DNA from: Piezodorus guildinii
Lineage: Eukaryota > Arthropoda > Insecta > Hemiptera > Pentatomidae
DNA: 64,000 nucleotides
Assembly (NCBI GenBank): GCA_023052935.1
Contig: CM041295.1
Coordinates: 108,688,711-108,752,710, forward strand
Direction: 5' to 3'
The position numbers were made by a program, and so were the translations under genes. Positions 11,409 to 21,137 of the stretch are shown piece by piece (within the stretch, counting starts at the first letter, position 1; each line of letters opens with the position of its first letter). A model generated the notes under the pieces. The model was not told the DNA's origin. It searched no databases and worked only from the letters and a program-made list of their open reading frames with translations.

Positions 11409-12363
11409 TGAGATATATTACAATTTGTTACAAAATGAACAATAATAATATTGATAAGAGACCACATTCATACTATATATACAGAAAATAATAATAATGG
11501 TCAAATTACATAAAATAGAACATAAATAAATTCATATATATACAATAAAATAATAATAATAAATAAAAAACAAAACAAATCGAAACAAAAACCTATTATT
11601 GAGATAAATAAAAAGTTGTAAATAAATAAACATCTTACACACAATCATAACTATATACAATATATACAATTGCTAAAGGGACCCCAGCAAGCGCCTTTCC
11701 CTCCACTTGTGGAGGACAAAGCGGAATCCAAGAGATCCCAGCGCCCCTATCTCAGCCGCATCACTGGTCTGAGCCAGTGGAGGCTGAGTTAGGGCGCTGT
11801 ACATACAAGAATTAAACGACAAGAAACTGCTCGTAGATATCGACTATTAAAACACTTACTTGACAAACGATCAAAACTCTCTCTATACTTCAAAAAACTG
11901 ATTTACACAACCATAATTTGACCTATCTGGACTTATGGCATAGAGCTATGGGGCTCCACTAAACCATCGAATTCTTCCCGCATCCAATCCTTGCAATCCA
12001 AAACCCTTCGACAAATCCTAGACGCTCCATACTTTGTTACCAACAAACTCATCCATAAAGACCTGAATATCCCACTTGTTGCAGAAATTGCCCAAAAAAG
12101 ATACTCCTCCTTTCATTCCAAATTACCAGCCCATACAAACCCGCTTGTCCGTATCCTCTCATCGGCATCTATTCCCGATAATCCTCCGAGGCGTCTGAAA
12201 AGCCGGTGGCCTCGAGACCTGCTTACCAAATAAACTCTGAAGTGCTACCACTGGGTAGATTCTTCTCAAGACTTTTCCAAGCCAATGTTCTGTAAATAGC
12301 TCATTTACTTGTTGTACTGTGTACAGTTGTAAATACCAATAAAAGAATTTAAAAAAAAAAAAA
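11320..12363 (+). mobile_element. Jockey-B copy 2 with 12-bp TSD
   Basis: A 5'-truncated Jockey-B LINE in DNA-I, flanked by aagtgtgttgcc at 11308-11319 and 12364-12375. It starts in the 'AYLGLHLDKRLTWNPHT' block, is interrupted by Jockey-A copy 3, and resumes through a 'YGIELWGSTKPSNSS' block (frame open over 11991-12233), 'PYFVTNKLIHKDLNIP' and 'NPPRRLKSRWPRDLL'. It ends with 'cagttgtaaataccaataaa' and poly-A. One stop replaces a residue before PIWTYG. It has no RT core and could move only in trans. Confidence 0.9.
11374..11801 (-). mobile_element. Jockey-A copy 3, 3' UTR only, nested in Jockey-B
   Basis: Reverse complement of the 3' UTR of the full-length Jockey-A (17523-17938): poly-T at 11374-11406, then matching UTR and both hairpin regions. 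It is flanked by catacaagaatt at 11362-11373 and 11802-11813, a perfect 12-bp TSD. This is a severely 5'-truncated insertion into Jockey-B copy 2. Confidence 0.92.
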
Positions 12364-12694
12364 AAGTGTGTTGCCAACTTATTTTTCCAAATTATTGTAC
12401 TTTTCCCATGACTTTTAAATAATATAATATGGATATAGTACTTTTTGGGATGAAATGTGGAAATAGTACTGTTTGGAAATAATTAAAAGGGATATAGAGT
12501 ACTTTTTGGAAGAATATAACGCGAGATAAGTTTTTAACAGTCACTATGACCTTCCTGATACAACATTACCGATAACTAACGTCTTTATAATGATGGAGTT
12601 TTGTTGACCGTTGAGAAATTAGATGAGGAAGATGGTTGGGGGTGCGGTCATAAATTAGAAACACACATTTAAAATAAGTGCTATTTTAATTATG

Positions 12695-12738
12695 TGCCGA
12701 CGTTTCGGCCTACAATGTGGGCTTTCATCAGGGTTGAC
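12695..12738 (-). ncRNA. hammerhead-like ribozyme motif, left arm (minus)
   Basis: On the minus strand: aacc-CTGATGA (12725-12731), a stem-loop closed by an imperfect GCCC/GGCC match, then GAAACGTC (12699-12706) and ggcac. The GAAAC-GTC junction has no room for a closed stem III, as in hammerhead variants reported next to Penelope-like elements that act as dimers. Stem I is short. An A follows CTGATGA outside the classic core. Confidence 0.5.
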
Positions 12739-12803
12739 TCTGAGACGCTGTCTAAAGGAGTCTCCTTTAGATATTCTTTAGTACTCCTTTAGACAGCGTC
12801 TCA

Positions 12804-12850
12804 GAGTCAACCCTGATGAAGGCCCACATTTTAGGCCGAAACGTCGGCAC
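12804..12850 (+). ncRNA. hammerhead-like ribozyme motif, right arm
   Basis: Plus-strand partner: CTGATGA at 12813-12819, GGCC/GGCC stem II with a 9-nt loop, GAAACGTC at 12838-12845. The self-complementary ACGT after GAA fits an intermolecular stem III. Stem I (acc/gg) is weak, so activity is uncertain. Confidence 0.55.
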
Positions 12851-13471
12851 ATAATTAAAATAGCACTTATTTTAAATGTTTGAAGTATAATAAATGTTGA
12901 AGGACCACCAACCATCTTCCTCATCTAACGTCTTTATATTGTTAATTACTAAATTATATATATTTACTTATTCTCTCTCTGAGAAATATCTTTCTTTATT
13001 AGTTAATTACATTGATTATCTGTTATTCATAAATAAAGTGAATATTTAAAGAACAATTTATCTATTTATGGCACTATAATATGAAAGTATGTAATTATGA
13101 AGTATGTTTTGGACTAGTATTTACTATTTGTGTGAATTTAGCAAATTTATCTATATTATTGAGTTCTGCGCATGCGCGTGAGTATAGCAGTCATATTTCA
13201 AGTCGGCTCTCGGATTTCTTGCTTTTACAGTTGGATTTCACTTCAGCACAGTCTTGAAAACATCATCAGACTTCAGGATAACAACAACAGTTATTATTGG
13301 AGCAAACAGCGGTAAGTTGTGATATAATTTACAGTGTAAAGTGAATGCTGAGTCACCTCTTCATATCAGCTGATTGCCAATAGCCCGGCAAGGCTGGTCT
13401 TGCTTAACTTTTTTTAAGTTATTGTTTTTTTCCCACATCTGGTTATTATTTAATTACTTTCTATAAATGAA

Positions 13472-14782
13472 ATGCGATATTATCATCAAGTAATGTCCTC
13501 CAAAGCTTCAACTAAAAGATCTAGATCTAGTGGTTCAATCCCGTCACCTACAAAACAAAGACCCCGCCGTGATACTAATAAAAGATTAAATCTACAAGCA
13601 ACCCCTTCCGGTACTAATTCAGAATCTGAACCACAACCTGGCACATCGTCACAAGGGATGACTGACGAATCGCCGTTTTTCACCCCAAATCCTTTTCAGA
13701 TTTTACATAATGAAAAAGAAAACATGGAATCTACTCCTATACCTAGTGAACCACGGCCTCCTCCAATATTTGTCAAAAATATTAGAAATTTCCAGTTTTT
13801 GTGTGCGCAATTGAACAAAATTACCGAATCTACCAGCTACTACTGTATGAGTAGAATCAATGATACCAAAATATCTCCTACTACTGCCGAGACATATAGA
13901 AAAATAGTGAAATACCTAACTGAAACCAAAGCAGATTTCCATACCTATCAGCTACGCCAAGAGAGAGCTTTAAGGGTTGTAATCAGAAACTTACACCCCT
14001 CGACACCAGTTGAAGCTATTAAAGAAGAACTAACGGAGATGGGCTATAAAGTGCGGCAAGTCACTAACGTCCTAAAGGATAAAATTCCTCTACCTCTCTT
14101 TTTTGTGGATTTGGAACCAGCTGAAGGAGTTGAAAAAATCTATGACCTCAATAGATTGTACTATTCCAGTGTAAGAGTTGAAAAACCTTACACAAAGAGA
14201 GAGATAATTCAGTGCCATAATTGTCAAGCATATGGTCATACTAAAAGTTATTGTCATCACATACCTCGATGCGTGAAATGCGGTGAACAGCACAAGTCTG
14301 TGGAGTGTACAAAACCAAAATCAACACCAGCTGTATGTGCTCATTGCCTGAAGGACCACCCGGCCAACTATAAAGGATGCCAAATCTATAAGGAGCTGAG
14401 GACCAGGTTTCAAAAACCTCAAGTACTGGATGAAACAGCAAGACAAGTAAGAAACAGAAGCGAACCCTCAAAACTTATTGATGCCAATGTATCATTTGCC
14501 CACCTACTTGGAGGTGGGAATCAAAGTACTGAAGCCGTGGCCCTGCCGGAACTACAGAATGTACCTCAATCCATTCCACATATACCTCTTTCTCAAAATG
14601 TAACCAATCCTAAGAATCCTAATCCACCACAAATCTCTCATATTCCTCCTCCTTCAAACGCCACAGACCTTACCAGTTTGATGACATCCTTTATTTCCGA
14701 AATTAAATCCCTTGTTATGCCCCTAATATCACTCCTTACGAATCTCGTAACAAATCTCATTCCTGCCTTAAAAAAACCATAA
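13472..14782 (+). CDS. Jockey-A ORF1, gag-like RNA-binding protein
   Basis: An intact 436-codon frame encoding the nucleic-acid chaperone/RNP protein of a Jockey-clade LINE. Residues 1-100 are Ser/Thr/Pro/Arg-rich and probably disordered. About 160-240 is the conserved central gag region ('LRVVIRNLHPSTPVEAIKEE', 'LPLFFVDLEP'). About 250-310 holds three zinc knuckles: CHNCQAYGHTKSYC, CVKCGEQHKSVEC and CAHCLKDHPANYKGC. The tail is Pro-rich with a hydrophobic Leu/Ile end. A second Met (ATG at 13493, MSSKAS) could be the true start; the first ATG adds seven residues. It binds its own RNA and ferries it to the nucleus, working with ORF2, which starts at the next base. No break is seen. Confidence 0.93.
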   Translation: MRYYHQVMSSKASTKRSRSSGSIPSPTKQRPRRDTNKRLNLQATPSGTNSESEPQPGTSSQGMTDESPFFTPNPFQILHNEKENMESTPIPSEPRPPPIFVKNIRNFQFLCAQLNKITESTSYYCMSRINDTKISPTTAETYRKIVKYLTETKADFHTYQLRQERALRVVIRNLHPSTPVEAIKEELTEMGYKVRQVTNVLKDKIPLPLFFVDLEPAEGVEKIYDLNRLYYSSVRVEKPYTKREIIQCHNCQAYGHTKSYCHHIPRCVKCGEQHKSVECTKPKSTPAVCAHCLKDHPANYKGCQIYKELRTRFQKPQVLDETARQVRNRSEPSKLIDANVSFAHLLGGGNQSTEAVALPELQNVPQSIPHIPLSQNVTNPKNPNPPQISHIPPPSNATDLTSLMTSFISEIKSLVMPLISLLTNLVTNLIPALKKP

Positions 14783-17460
14783 ATGACCTCACCTAATTCC
14801 TTATCCATTCTCCTTTGGAATGCGAATGGTGTTAGAACTCACACTGACGAACTTACAGCCGTACTGCAGGACAAAAACATTGATGTTGCACTCATTACTG
14901 AAACTAGACTAACCACTAAACAGTACTTTAAAATACCAGGATATACGACATACAGGACAGACCATCCAGACGGCAAAGCCCATGCCGGTACTGCTGTCAT
15001 AGTCCGCCGATCCCTCACCCATCACTTACACCCAATTTCCGCCCACGATTACCTACAAGCAACTTCCATCGTTATCAAAACCTTTTCCTTTCCGCTTATC
15101 ATCGCATCAGCATACTGCCCTCCTAAACATCCCATTTCCTCTGCCCAATTTGGATCCTTCCTCAACTCCTTGGGTAATCACTTCATTTTGGGTGCAGACT
15201 TAAACGCTAAGAACCAACAGTGGGGTTCTAGAACCACCAATTCTCGTGGACGGACATTGCAGTCTGCACTCAACTCCCGACGCTTTCATCTCCTACCTCC
15301 CGATTCTCCTACCTACTGGCCAACAGATCCTAACCGTAATCCTGACATCCTCGACTTCTTCATCCACAGCGGATTAGGCTCTCTGAATTTTTCCATAGCT
15401 CGCCTTGATGAACTATCCTCTGATCATAGTCCATTGATTCTAAATGTATCCATAACACCTATTCCTAAACCTATCCCACCGTCATTCATTAGGGGCCCTG
15501 TCAACTGGAACCTCTTCCGCGAAATTCTCACTAATGATATTGACCTCAGAGTGATTCTCAAAACCCCAAATGACCTTGACGACGCCGTATATTCCTTTAC
15601 AACCGCTATTCAACAAGCCGCCTGGACTGCCTCCTCTCCCAAACAATCCCAAATAATTCCTTACAAAAGCCATTTACCACAACACCTGACAGACCTCATC
15701 AACAGCAAACGTCGAGCTAGAACATTATGGCAACGCACCCGCCACCCAGAAGATCGCCGCTCCTATAATTTTTTTTGTAGAAAATTAAAGCGGGAGTTGG
15801 CGATCTTCCGTTCCCAATCCTACAATACCTACCTCTCCTCTCTCTCGACTCGTGACAATTCCCTGTGGAATGTCACGAAGAGAATCCTAAAATCCCACAC
15901 CATTTCCCATCCTCTCCGGCGCTGTGATGGTTCCTGGGCTGCTTCTGACAAGCATAAGGCCGAGGAATTCGCACAGCACCTTTCCAAAGTTTTTACTCCT
16001 CATCCAGAGCTTAATCCAACCCATACTGCAGCAGTTGAAGAGTTCCTCACGTCACCAATACCACTATCCTTACCACCTAAAGCAGTTAATCTCTCTGAGG
16101 TCAGATATCTTCTTAAAAAGCTCCCTCTACGCAAATCTCCTGGATACGATCTCCTTACTCCCCAAATCTTAAGACAACTTCCACCTAAAGCCATTACATT
16201 CCTTACATATCTCTATAACTGTATCCTACGCACTACCTATTTTCCTCTCTTATGGAAACATTCAACTATGATCCTTTTCCTAAAACCAGGCAAACCTTCT
16301 AACAACACGTCATCTTACAGACCTATCAGCCTACTTCCGATCCTCTCAAAAATTTTCGAAAAGCTCCTACTAAAACGAATCCTAGCCAAATTTCAAAATT
16401 TTCCTTCACATCAGTTCGGATTTCGTCCTCAACATTCCACGGTTCAGCAAGGACTCCGAGTTGTAGACCACATTTCCTCCGCCCTTGAGTGCAAGGAGTA
16501 TTGTTCGGGTGCCTTTCTGGACATAGCTCAAGCTTTTGACCGGGTGTGGCACCCGGGACTGCTCTTTAAGCTCAAAACCCATTTACCTCAATCCTTATAC
16601 CTAATCCTCCGATCCTATTTATCCAACCGCTCCTTCCGAGTTCGCTGTGGTTCCGAATTTTCCGAACAATATACTGTTGAGGCCGGTTTCCTCAAGGCAG
16701 CGTCTTAGGACCCGTCCTCTACATCCTCTTCACCGCCGATATCCCTACCGACCCCAATACCTTTCTGGCAACATTTGCTGATGACACAGCCATTTTATCA
16801 TCCGATTCCGATCCTGAAGCAGCATCGCTATATCTCCAAAAGCACCTTTCCCTTGTCGAAGACTGGTGCAATGCTTGGCGCATTAAGGTGAACGAAAGCA
16901 AATGCACTCACGTCACATTCACCCTTCGACGCAAATCCTGTCCAACGGTTAATTTCAATTCCATACCGCTTCCTTCCTCAGACACAGTCCGGTATCTCGG
17001 CTTTTTACTAGACAAAAGACTGACGTGGAACCCACATACAAGACTAAAAAGAAAAGAACTCAACCGCAGATTCGGCCAGTTATACAGACTACTAAACAGA
17101 AAATCTCATCTTACAGTTGACAACAAATTACTAATATACAAGACAGTACTGAAACCTATATGGACCTACGGACTTGAACTGTAGGGGACAGCTAAACATT
17201 CTAACATTAAACGCATCCAATCCTTCCAATCCAAAGTCCTCCGAACAATAGTTAATGCTCCTTATTACGTTACCAACTGTACCCTACACCATGACCTTAA
17301 TATTCCGTTTGTTTTAGACCTGGTACCATCCAAATTTTCCAAATTTCATCAGAACCTTAGTCATCATCCTAACCCTCTAGCACAATCCCTATCCAGCACC
17401 ACCCATCCCTACAATCCTCCTCGAAGATTGAAACGGCAGTGGCCACGAGACCTATTGTAA
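14783..17460 (+). pseudogene. Jockey-A ORF2, endonuclease-reverse transcriptase with two lesions
   Basis: Encodes the enzyme for target-primed reverse transcription. APE-type endonuclease, residues 1-220: LLWNANG, ITETRL, LGADLNAKNQQWGS and SSDHSPL (catalytic Asn, Glu, Asp/Asn, Asp-His). RT from about residue 480: YRPISLLPILSKIFEKLL, QFGFRPQHST, FLDIAQAFDRVWHPG, and FADDTA past the break. The C-terminal region ends in 'PPRRLKRQWPRDLL'. Lesions: one base is missing near 16689 where 'ggtgttcct' is expected (compare 2194-2200), which causes the stop at 16706-16708; and a Trp codon is now TAG at 17182-17184. Otherwise frames join cleanly: 16690-17184 and 17185-17460. Expected length is about 890 residues. 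This copy cannot make active RT without readthrough. Confidence 0.93.
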
Positions 17461-17535
17461 ACATTTAAACTGGAGTTCTGACAATGGTCAGATCCTCCAC
17501 TCATGTACGGTATGTTTGTGGCTACAGCGCCCTAA

Positions 17536-17573
17536 CTCAGCCTCCACTGGCTCAGACCAGTGATGCGGCTGAG
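17536..17573 (+). promoter_or_regulatory. Jockey-A 3' UTR bulged hairpin
   Basis: ctcagcc (17536-17542) pairs with ggctgag (17567-17573), and inside it cactgg (17545-17550) pairs with ccagtg (17557-17562), leaving a six-base loop. Similar sequence is kept in the copies at 11.8, 33.7 and 52.3 kb. It may help the RT recognise its RNA (inference). Confidence 0.6.
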
Positions 17574-17600
17574 ATAGAGGTGCTGGGATCTCTTGGATTC

Positions 17601-17632
17601 CGCTTTTTCCTCTACTTGTGGAGGAAAAAGCG
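17601..17632 (+). promoter_or_regulatory. Jockey-A 3' UTR 12-bp hairpin
   Basis: cgctttttcctc (17601-17612) is a perfect inverted match to gaggaaaaagcg (17621-17632) around an eight-base loop. The stem is partly kept in other copies (for example 11690-11740 and 52290-52330, reversed). Confidence 0.65.
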
Positions 17633-17911
17633 CTTGCTGGGGTCCCTTTAGCAATTGTATATATTGTATATAGTTATGATTGTGTGTAAGATGTTTATTT
17701 ATTTGCCAACTTTTTGTTTATCTCAATAATAGGTGTATGTTTCGATTTGTTTTGTTTTTAATTTATTATTATTTTATTGTATATATTTGAATTTATGTTA
17801 TATTTTTTGAAATTTGACCATTATTATTATTTTCTGTATATATAGTATGAATGAGGTCTCTTATCAATATTATTATTGTTCATTTTGTAACAAATTGTAA
17901 TATATCTCAAT

Positions 17912-17942
<31 letters not shown>

Positions 17943-18205
17943 ATATTATTAACTACGTGTAAACAATATTTAACTATAGATACTGATAAATAATAACTTT
18001 TGAGCTTTTATTTTTCATTAAAAAAAAAAAAAAAATCGACTACTAAGTTAGATCAGGCACGGATTTTCTTCACATATTTAGCAAGTTCGTGGAATGCTAA
18101 TTCCAACTATTTCAAATACCATTATTCTATTAAAAATGTAAGTTTCTGAAAAATCTTAAACCAAATTTATGTTGCTGCAAGAAGAAATACTATGAAGAAG
18201 AAATA

Positions 18206-19128
18206 ATAATAATAATAATAGGCATAGCGAACCCGAAAGTTCGATGCCGATACCACCAAATTCCGCCTACACAGACTCGTCCAATGTTCACCATTCAAGC
18301 CCAAGCTCCCGAGATCAGCCTTAACGCAATCCTCCCCTCTCCGCTTCGGCCTACCTTTCAGACGCCTACCAGTCGGATCAGCAATACCAACTTTCTCGGA
18401 ATCCGCTCGTCATCGAGCCCAACAGCTCAATTATATTCACAGGATACAAGTTTCGCAATTCCGCGTTGTGAAACCTTCTAAACTCCCCAGTGGGCTCATC
18501 TCTCTTCGGACCAAATATTTTACGCAGTACCTTATTTTCGAAAACCTTAAGCCGTTGTTCATCCTTCAAAGTAAGCGGCCACGTTTCACATCACATTGGA
18601 AGAATAATAGTTTTATAAATTCTAATCTTTAAGTTTTTAGATAGAAGCCGCGAACTAAGTAACTTAGCAACTGAATAATAACATGCATTTCCCACCTTTA
18701 ACCGGGACTTTATTTCTTCCTGGATTTCATTTTTTCTAGTTATAATTGAACCTAAATACTTGAATTTCTCTACGTGTTCAAAAGTATGACCTGATACATC
18801 AATATCACCAAGATCGACACCGTTTCTGCTACTAATCATATATTTCGTCTTATCGGTATTTAATTCGAGTCCTATTTCTTTACCGGTTTTTATTAACACA
18901 CTTGTATTTAGTTGTATGGTTTCCGTGTCTTCACCTAGCAGTACTAGATCATCGGCATACCCCAAAACCGGAATCTTGTCACCCATATTTAAGCCTTTCT
19001 CGGTACACATCACCTTTTCTATGACATATTCTAAAGCTATATTAAATAACACAGGTGAAAGGGAGTCACCCTGTTTCAAACCCGATCGCACCTCAAATCT
19101 CTCGGAGTAATTATGACCGATTTAACTT
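18206..19128 (-). mobile_element. RTE-D copy 1, 5'-truncated LINE (minus)
   Basis: Flanked by a perfect 15-bp TSD, tatgaagaagaaata (18191-18205 and 19129-19143). Minus strand: RT from 'RSGLKQGDSLSPVLFNIA' through LGYADDLVLLGED (catalytic box), 'KTKYMISSRNGVDLGD' and 'FEHVEKFKYLGSIITRKN' to 'IRIYKTIILP', then an in-frame stop where three codons are lost (near 18590), then 'CETWPLTLKDEQRLKVFE' and a decayed tail. The 3' end has a hairpin (gaac/gttc) and a (TTA)n-type tail at 18206-18222. The family resembles RTE-like 'endonuclease-reverse transcriptase' genes common in insects. It lacks endonuclease and N-terminal RT. Confidence 0.9.
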
Positions 19129-19329
19129 TATGAAGAAGAAATACTTAATTTAATTGACAAATTGCCTAAAAACTGATTATTAGGTTATAGCCATTGATCA
19201 AAATAATAGCGGTGATTCAAGACGTGCTAACTGAACCAATAAAAATGGGCAAAATCGAGATAACCATAAATTAATGGTGATATATTGCGGGGTTAGGAAA
19301 TATATTACCTTTCGGAAGGAAAGATTATT

Positions 19330-19575
19330 TATATCTGTTTGTATAGGATATAGTAAGTTTTGGAAGGAAATTTTTTTAGTACCTTTTGTAGTGAAATAAA
19401 ATGTGGATTAAGTACCTTTTGGAATCAAATTGTAATTTTTAAATACTTTTTTAAAGGATTTTTTAATTTTTTAGATAAAATTGATGACGGATTTAGATAA
19501 AACTAAACCATTAGAATACAAGTATGTCAAAATATCTACTTTGAAAAAAATGTCTTTAAGTACCAATCAATCAAA
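19330..19575. repeat. DNA-I fragment
   Basis: Contains 'ggatatagt', 'gtaccttttgga' and a stretch 'tttagataaaactaa...aatacaagtatgt' that aligns with 56350-56385 inside the DNA-I copy with clear TIRs. No full termini are seen. Confidence 0.45.
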
Positions 19576-19770
19576 ATCAAAGTCTCGTATGAAGGAACCC
19601 GCCCCTGCTTCGCACATGTGCAGTTTGAATGAGGTCATTTATTTTAAAATTTATCTGTCTCATCGATTTAACAGTTAATACCTTTGGGAGTTTTAGTTTA
19701 TCATAATTGTGTAAAAAAATTAGTGATAATGCACAATGTGCACGAAAAGTGCATATTAGGAACGAGAAAA

Positions 19771-21102
19771 AAAATCTGGTGCGCGCTACATCCGACTTTC
19801 ACTTACCTCAGTGATCATAATCTATTTAAGAATTTTAAAAAACATTAGAGATGAAAATAAATTGTTAAGGAATTAATTTAATTGAATTTTAATAGAAACG
19901 TGTGTTTTATTAATTATCTATTATATTATTATCTACGACAATCAGTTAGTTTTATCAGCTTTTCATCACTATCCGTTAACTTTTACAATTACGAGTATAC
20001 GATGATATTTTTTCTAAGATCTTTAGCTTTCCGACGGTATATTATACATCTATATTACTCTTTTTATGTTCCAAAACACAAATATTTCATACAAAATATT
20101 TTTGCTCTTTTCTACTTTCGTTGGATATCGAATTCCTTCAGCTTATGCATTATCCGTTTTTTATCTGTGGTGACAACATAATATGGTTAACTTATTTAAA
20201 TGTATAAAATTAAAGGTACTTCAGAGAAAGAAAATTTAAACTACCATCATTTAAGTCGTCAGACTATTTCAATCAGAATGAATCTACATCATATTAAAGC
20301 CCACAGAGTAGAGCTTTGGGGCTCTACTAAACCATCAAATTCTTCCCGCATCCAACCCTTACAATCCAAAATCCTTCGTAAAATCCTCAACGCTCCTTAC
20401 TTTGTCACGAATAAACTTATCCATAAAGACCTTAATGTTCCCTATGTTACTGATTTGGCCCGGACCAGGTATCAATCCTTTCATGACAAACTCTATTCTC
20501 ACCCTAATCCACTAGTTTCAATCCTCTCTTCCTCTTCAATTCCGGATAATCCTCCGAGGCGCCTGAAAAGGAAATGGCCCCGGGACCTTCTAGTTTAAAA
20601 TATTTTTAGAGTGCTGCCACTGGGTAGTGTCTCTACATGTTTTTCATGACAGTTTTGTATATTACCATCACATTTACTAGATGTATTTTTTTTAATACAG
20701 TTGTAAATATCAATAAATATGTTTAAAAAAGAAATATTAAAGCCCATATAATTTTACATCGATATAGGGAGTTTAATCAAAATCGTTAGATCGTTTATGA
20801 GAAAGTCGTACAAATGTGCAAAATGAATGGTATAAAGTAGATGTTTCGGTCAGCCGATTTTGATGGAAAAGTAGCTGTAACATCTCGGGCCTATAGTTGT
20901 CTCAAATATGAAATTTCAGTTTCGTACAAATTTTGTTCCTTGCGCTTCAGTTACCACAAACACACGGACACAGAGACCTTTTTGCGGGCATTTAGACTCA
21001 GGGGACCATAAAACGTGTATTTCCGTTGAAAACTGGATTCGAAAATTTTCAGATGGCAATACTTTCCCTTACTATATATTTCATATATAGGTAAGTGAAA
21101 GT
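19771..21102. repeat. DNA-G copy b with 14-bp TIRs
   Basis: Inner terminal repeats actttcacttacct (19795-19808) and aggtaagtgaaagt (21089-21102) are perfect inverted complements. The left end extends to 'tctggtgcgcgc', a motif also seen at other DNA-G or related ends (51.2, 52.7 and 60.9 kb). Without the Jockey-B insert the TIR-to-TIR length is about 865 bp. It encodes no protein, so it is a non-autonomous DNA element of unknown superfamily. Confidence 0.75.
20304..20733 (+). mobile_element. Jockey-B copy 3 in DNA-G, 13-bp TSD
   Basis: Flanked by atattaaagccca at 20291-20303 and 20734-20746. Holds 'VELWGSTKPSNSSRIQPLQS', 'PYFVTNKLIHKDLNVP', 'NPPRRLKRKWPRDLLV' and a stop, then the 'gctgccactgggtagtgtct' 3' UTR, 'acagttgtaaatatcaataa' and an A-rich tail. 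The frame is open across the insert (20200-20598 reading from host sequence) and has no RT core. Confidence 0.92.
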
Positions 21103-21137
21103 AATATTTTTATTTTATAAAGTCTATTCATTATTAT

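Larger units (their letters stand above)
11170..12520. repeat. DNA-I copy, split by nested LINEs
   Basis: The left part (from about 11177) has the DNA-I terminal motif 'ttccaaaaggtactatatcc' and following sequence similar to 56071-56150. The right part (12376-12520) has several 'atatagtactttttgg' repeats. The DNA is interrupted by Jockey-B copy 2 between duplicates of aagtgtgttgcc. The right terminus is not precise. Confidence 0.5.
12590..12925. mobile_element. foldback element with paired hammerhead-like motifs
   Basis: A long inverted repeat. The inner arms 12666-12760 and 12784-12878 (95 bp each) differ at only a few positions. The outer arms ttagatgaggaagatggttgg (12619-12639 and 12908-12928) are 21-bp perfect complements; the arm sequences between them differ. 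taacgtctttata flanks it at 12577-12589 and 12926-12938, resembling a TSD. Each inner arm holds a CTGATGA...GAAACGTC motif, one per strand. Its left flank shares sequence with the 84-bp insertion at 31960-32043. I infer a Penelope-like 3' end in inverted arrangement; it encodes no protein. Confidence 0.75.
13161..17938 (+). mobile_element. Jockey-A, full-length non-LTR retrotransposon
   Basis: A complete LINE of about 4.8 kb: a 5' UTR of about 310 bp, ORF1, ORF2, and a 480-bp 3' UTR ending in aataaa plus a poly-A tail. It is flanked by a perfect 12-bp TSD, atctatattatt (13149-13160 and 17939-17950). ORF1 stop and ORF2 start are directly adjacent (TAA-ATG at 14780-14785), suggesting ORF2 is made by termination-reinitiation. 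The first bases (gagttctgcgcatgcgcgtg) are unusually GC-rich for the window and may be part of an internal promoter. ORF2 carries only two lesions, so this is a recent insertion. Jockey-A 3' ends recur at 11.4, 33.7 and 51.9 kb. Confidence 0.95.
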
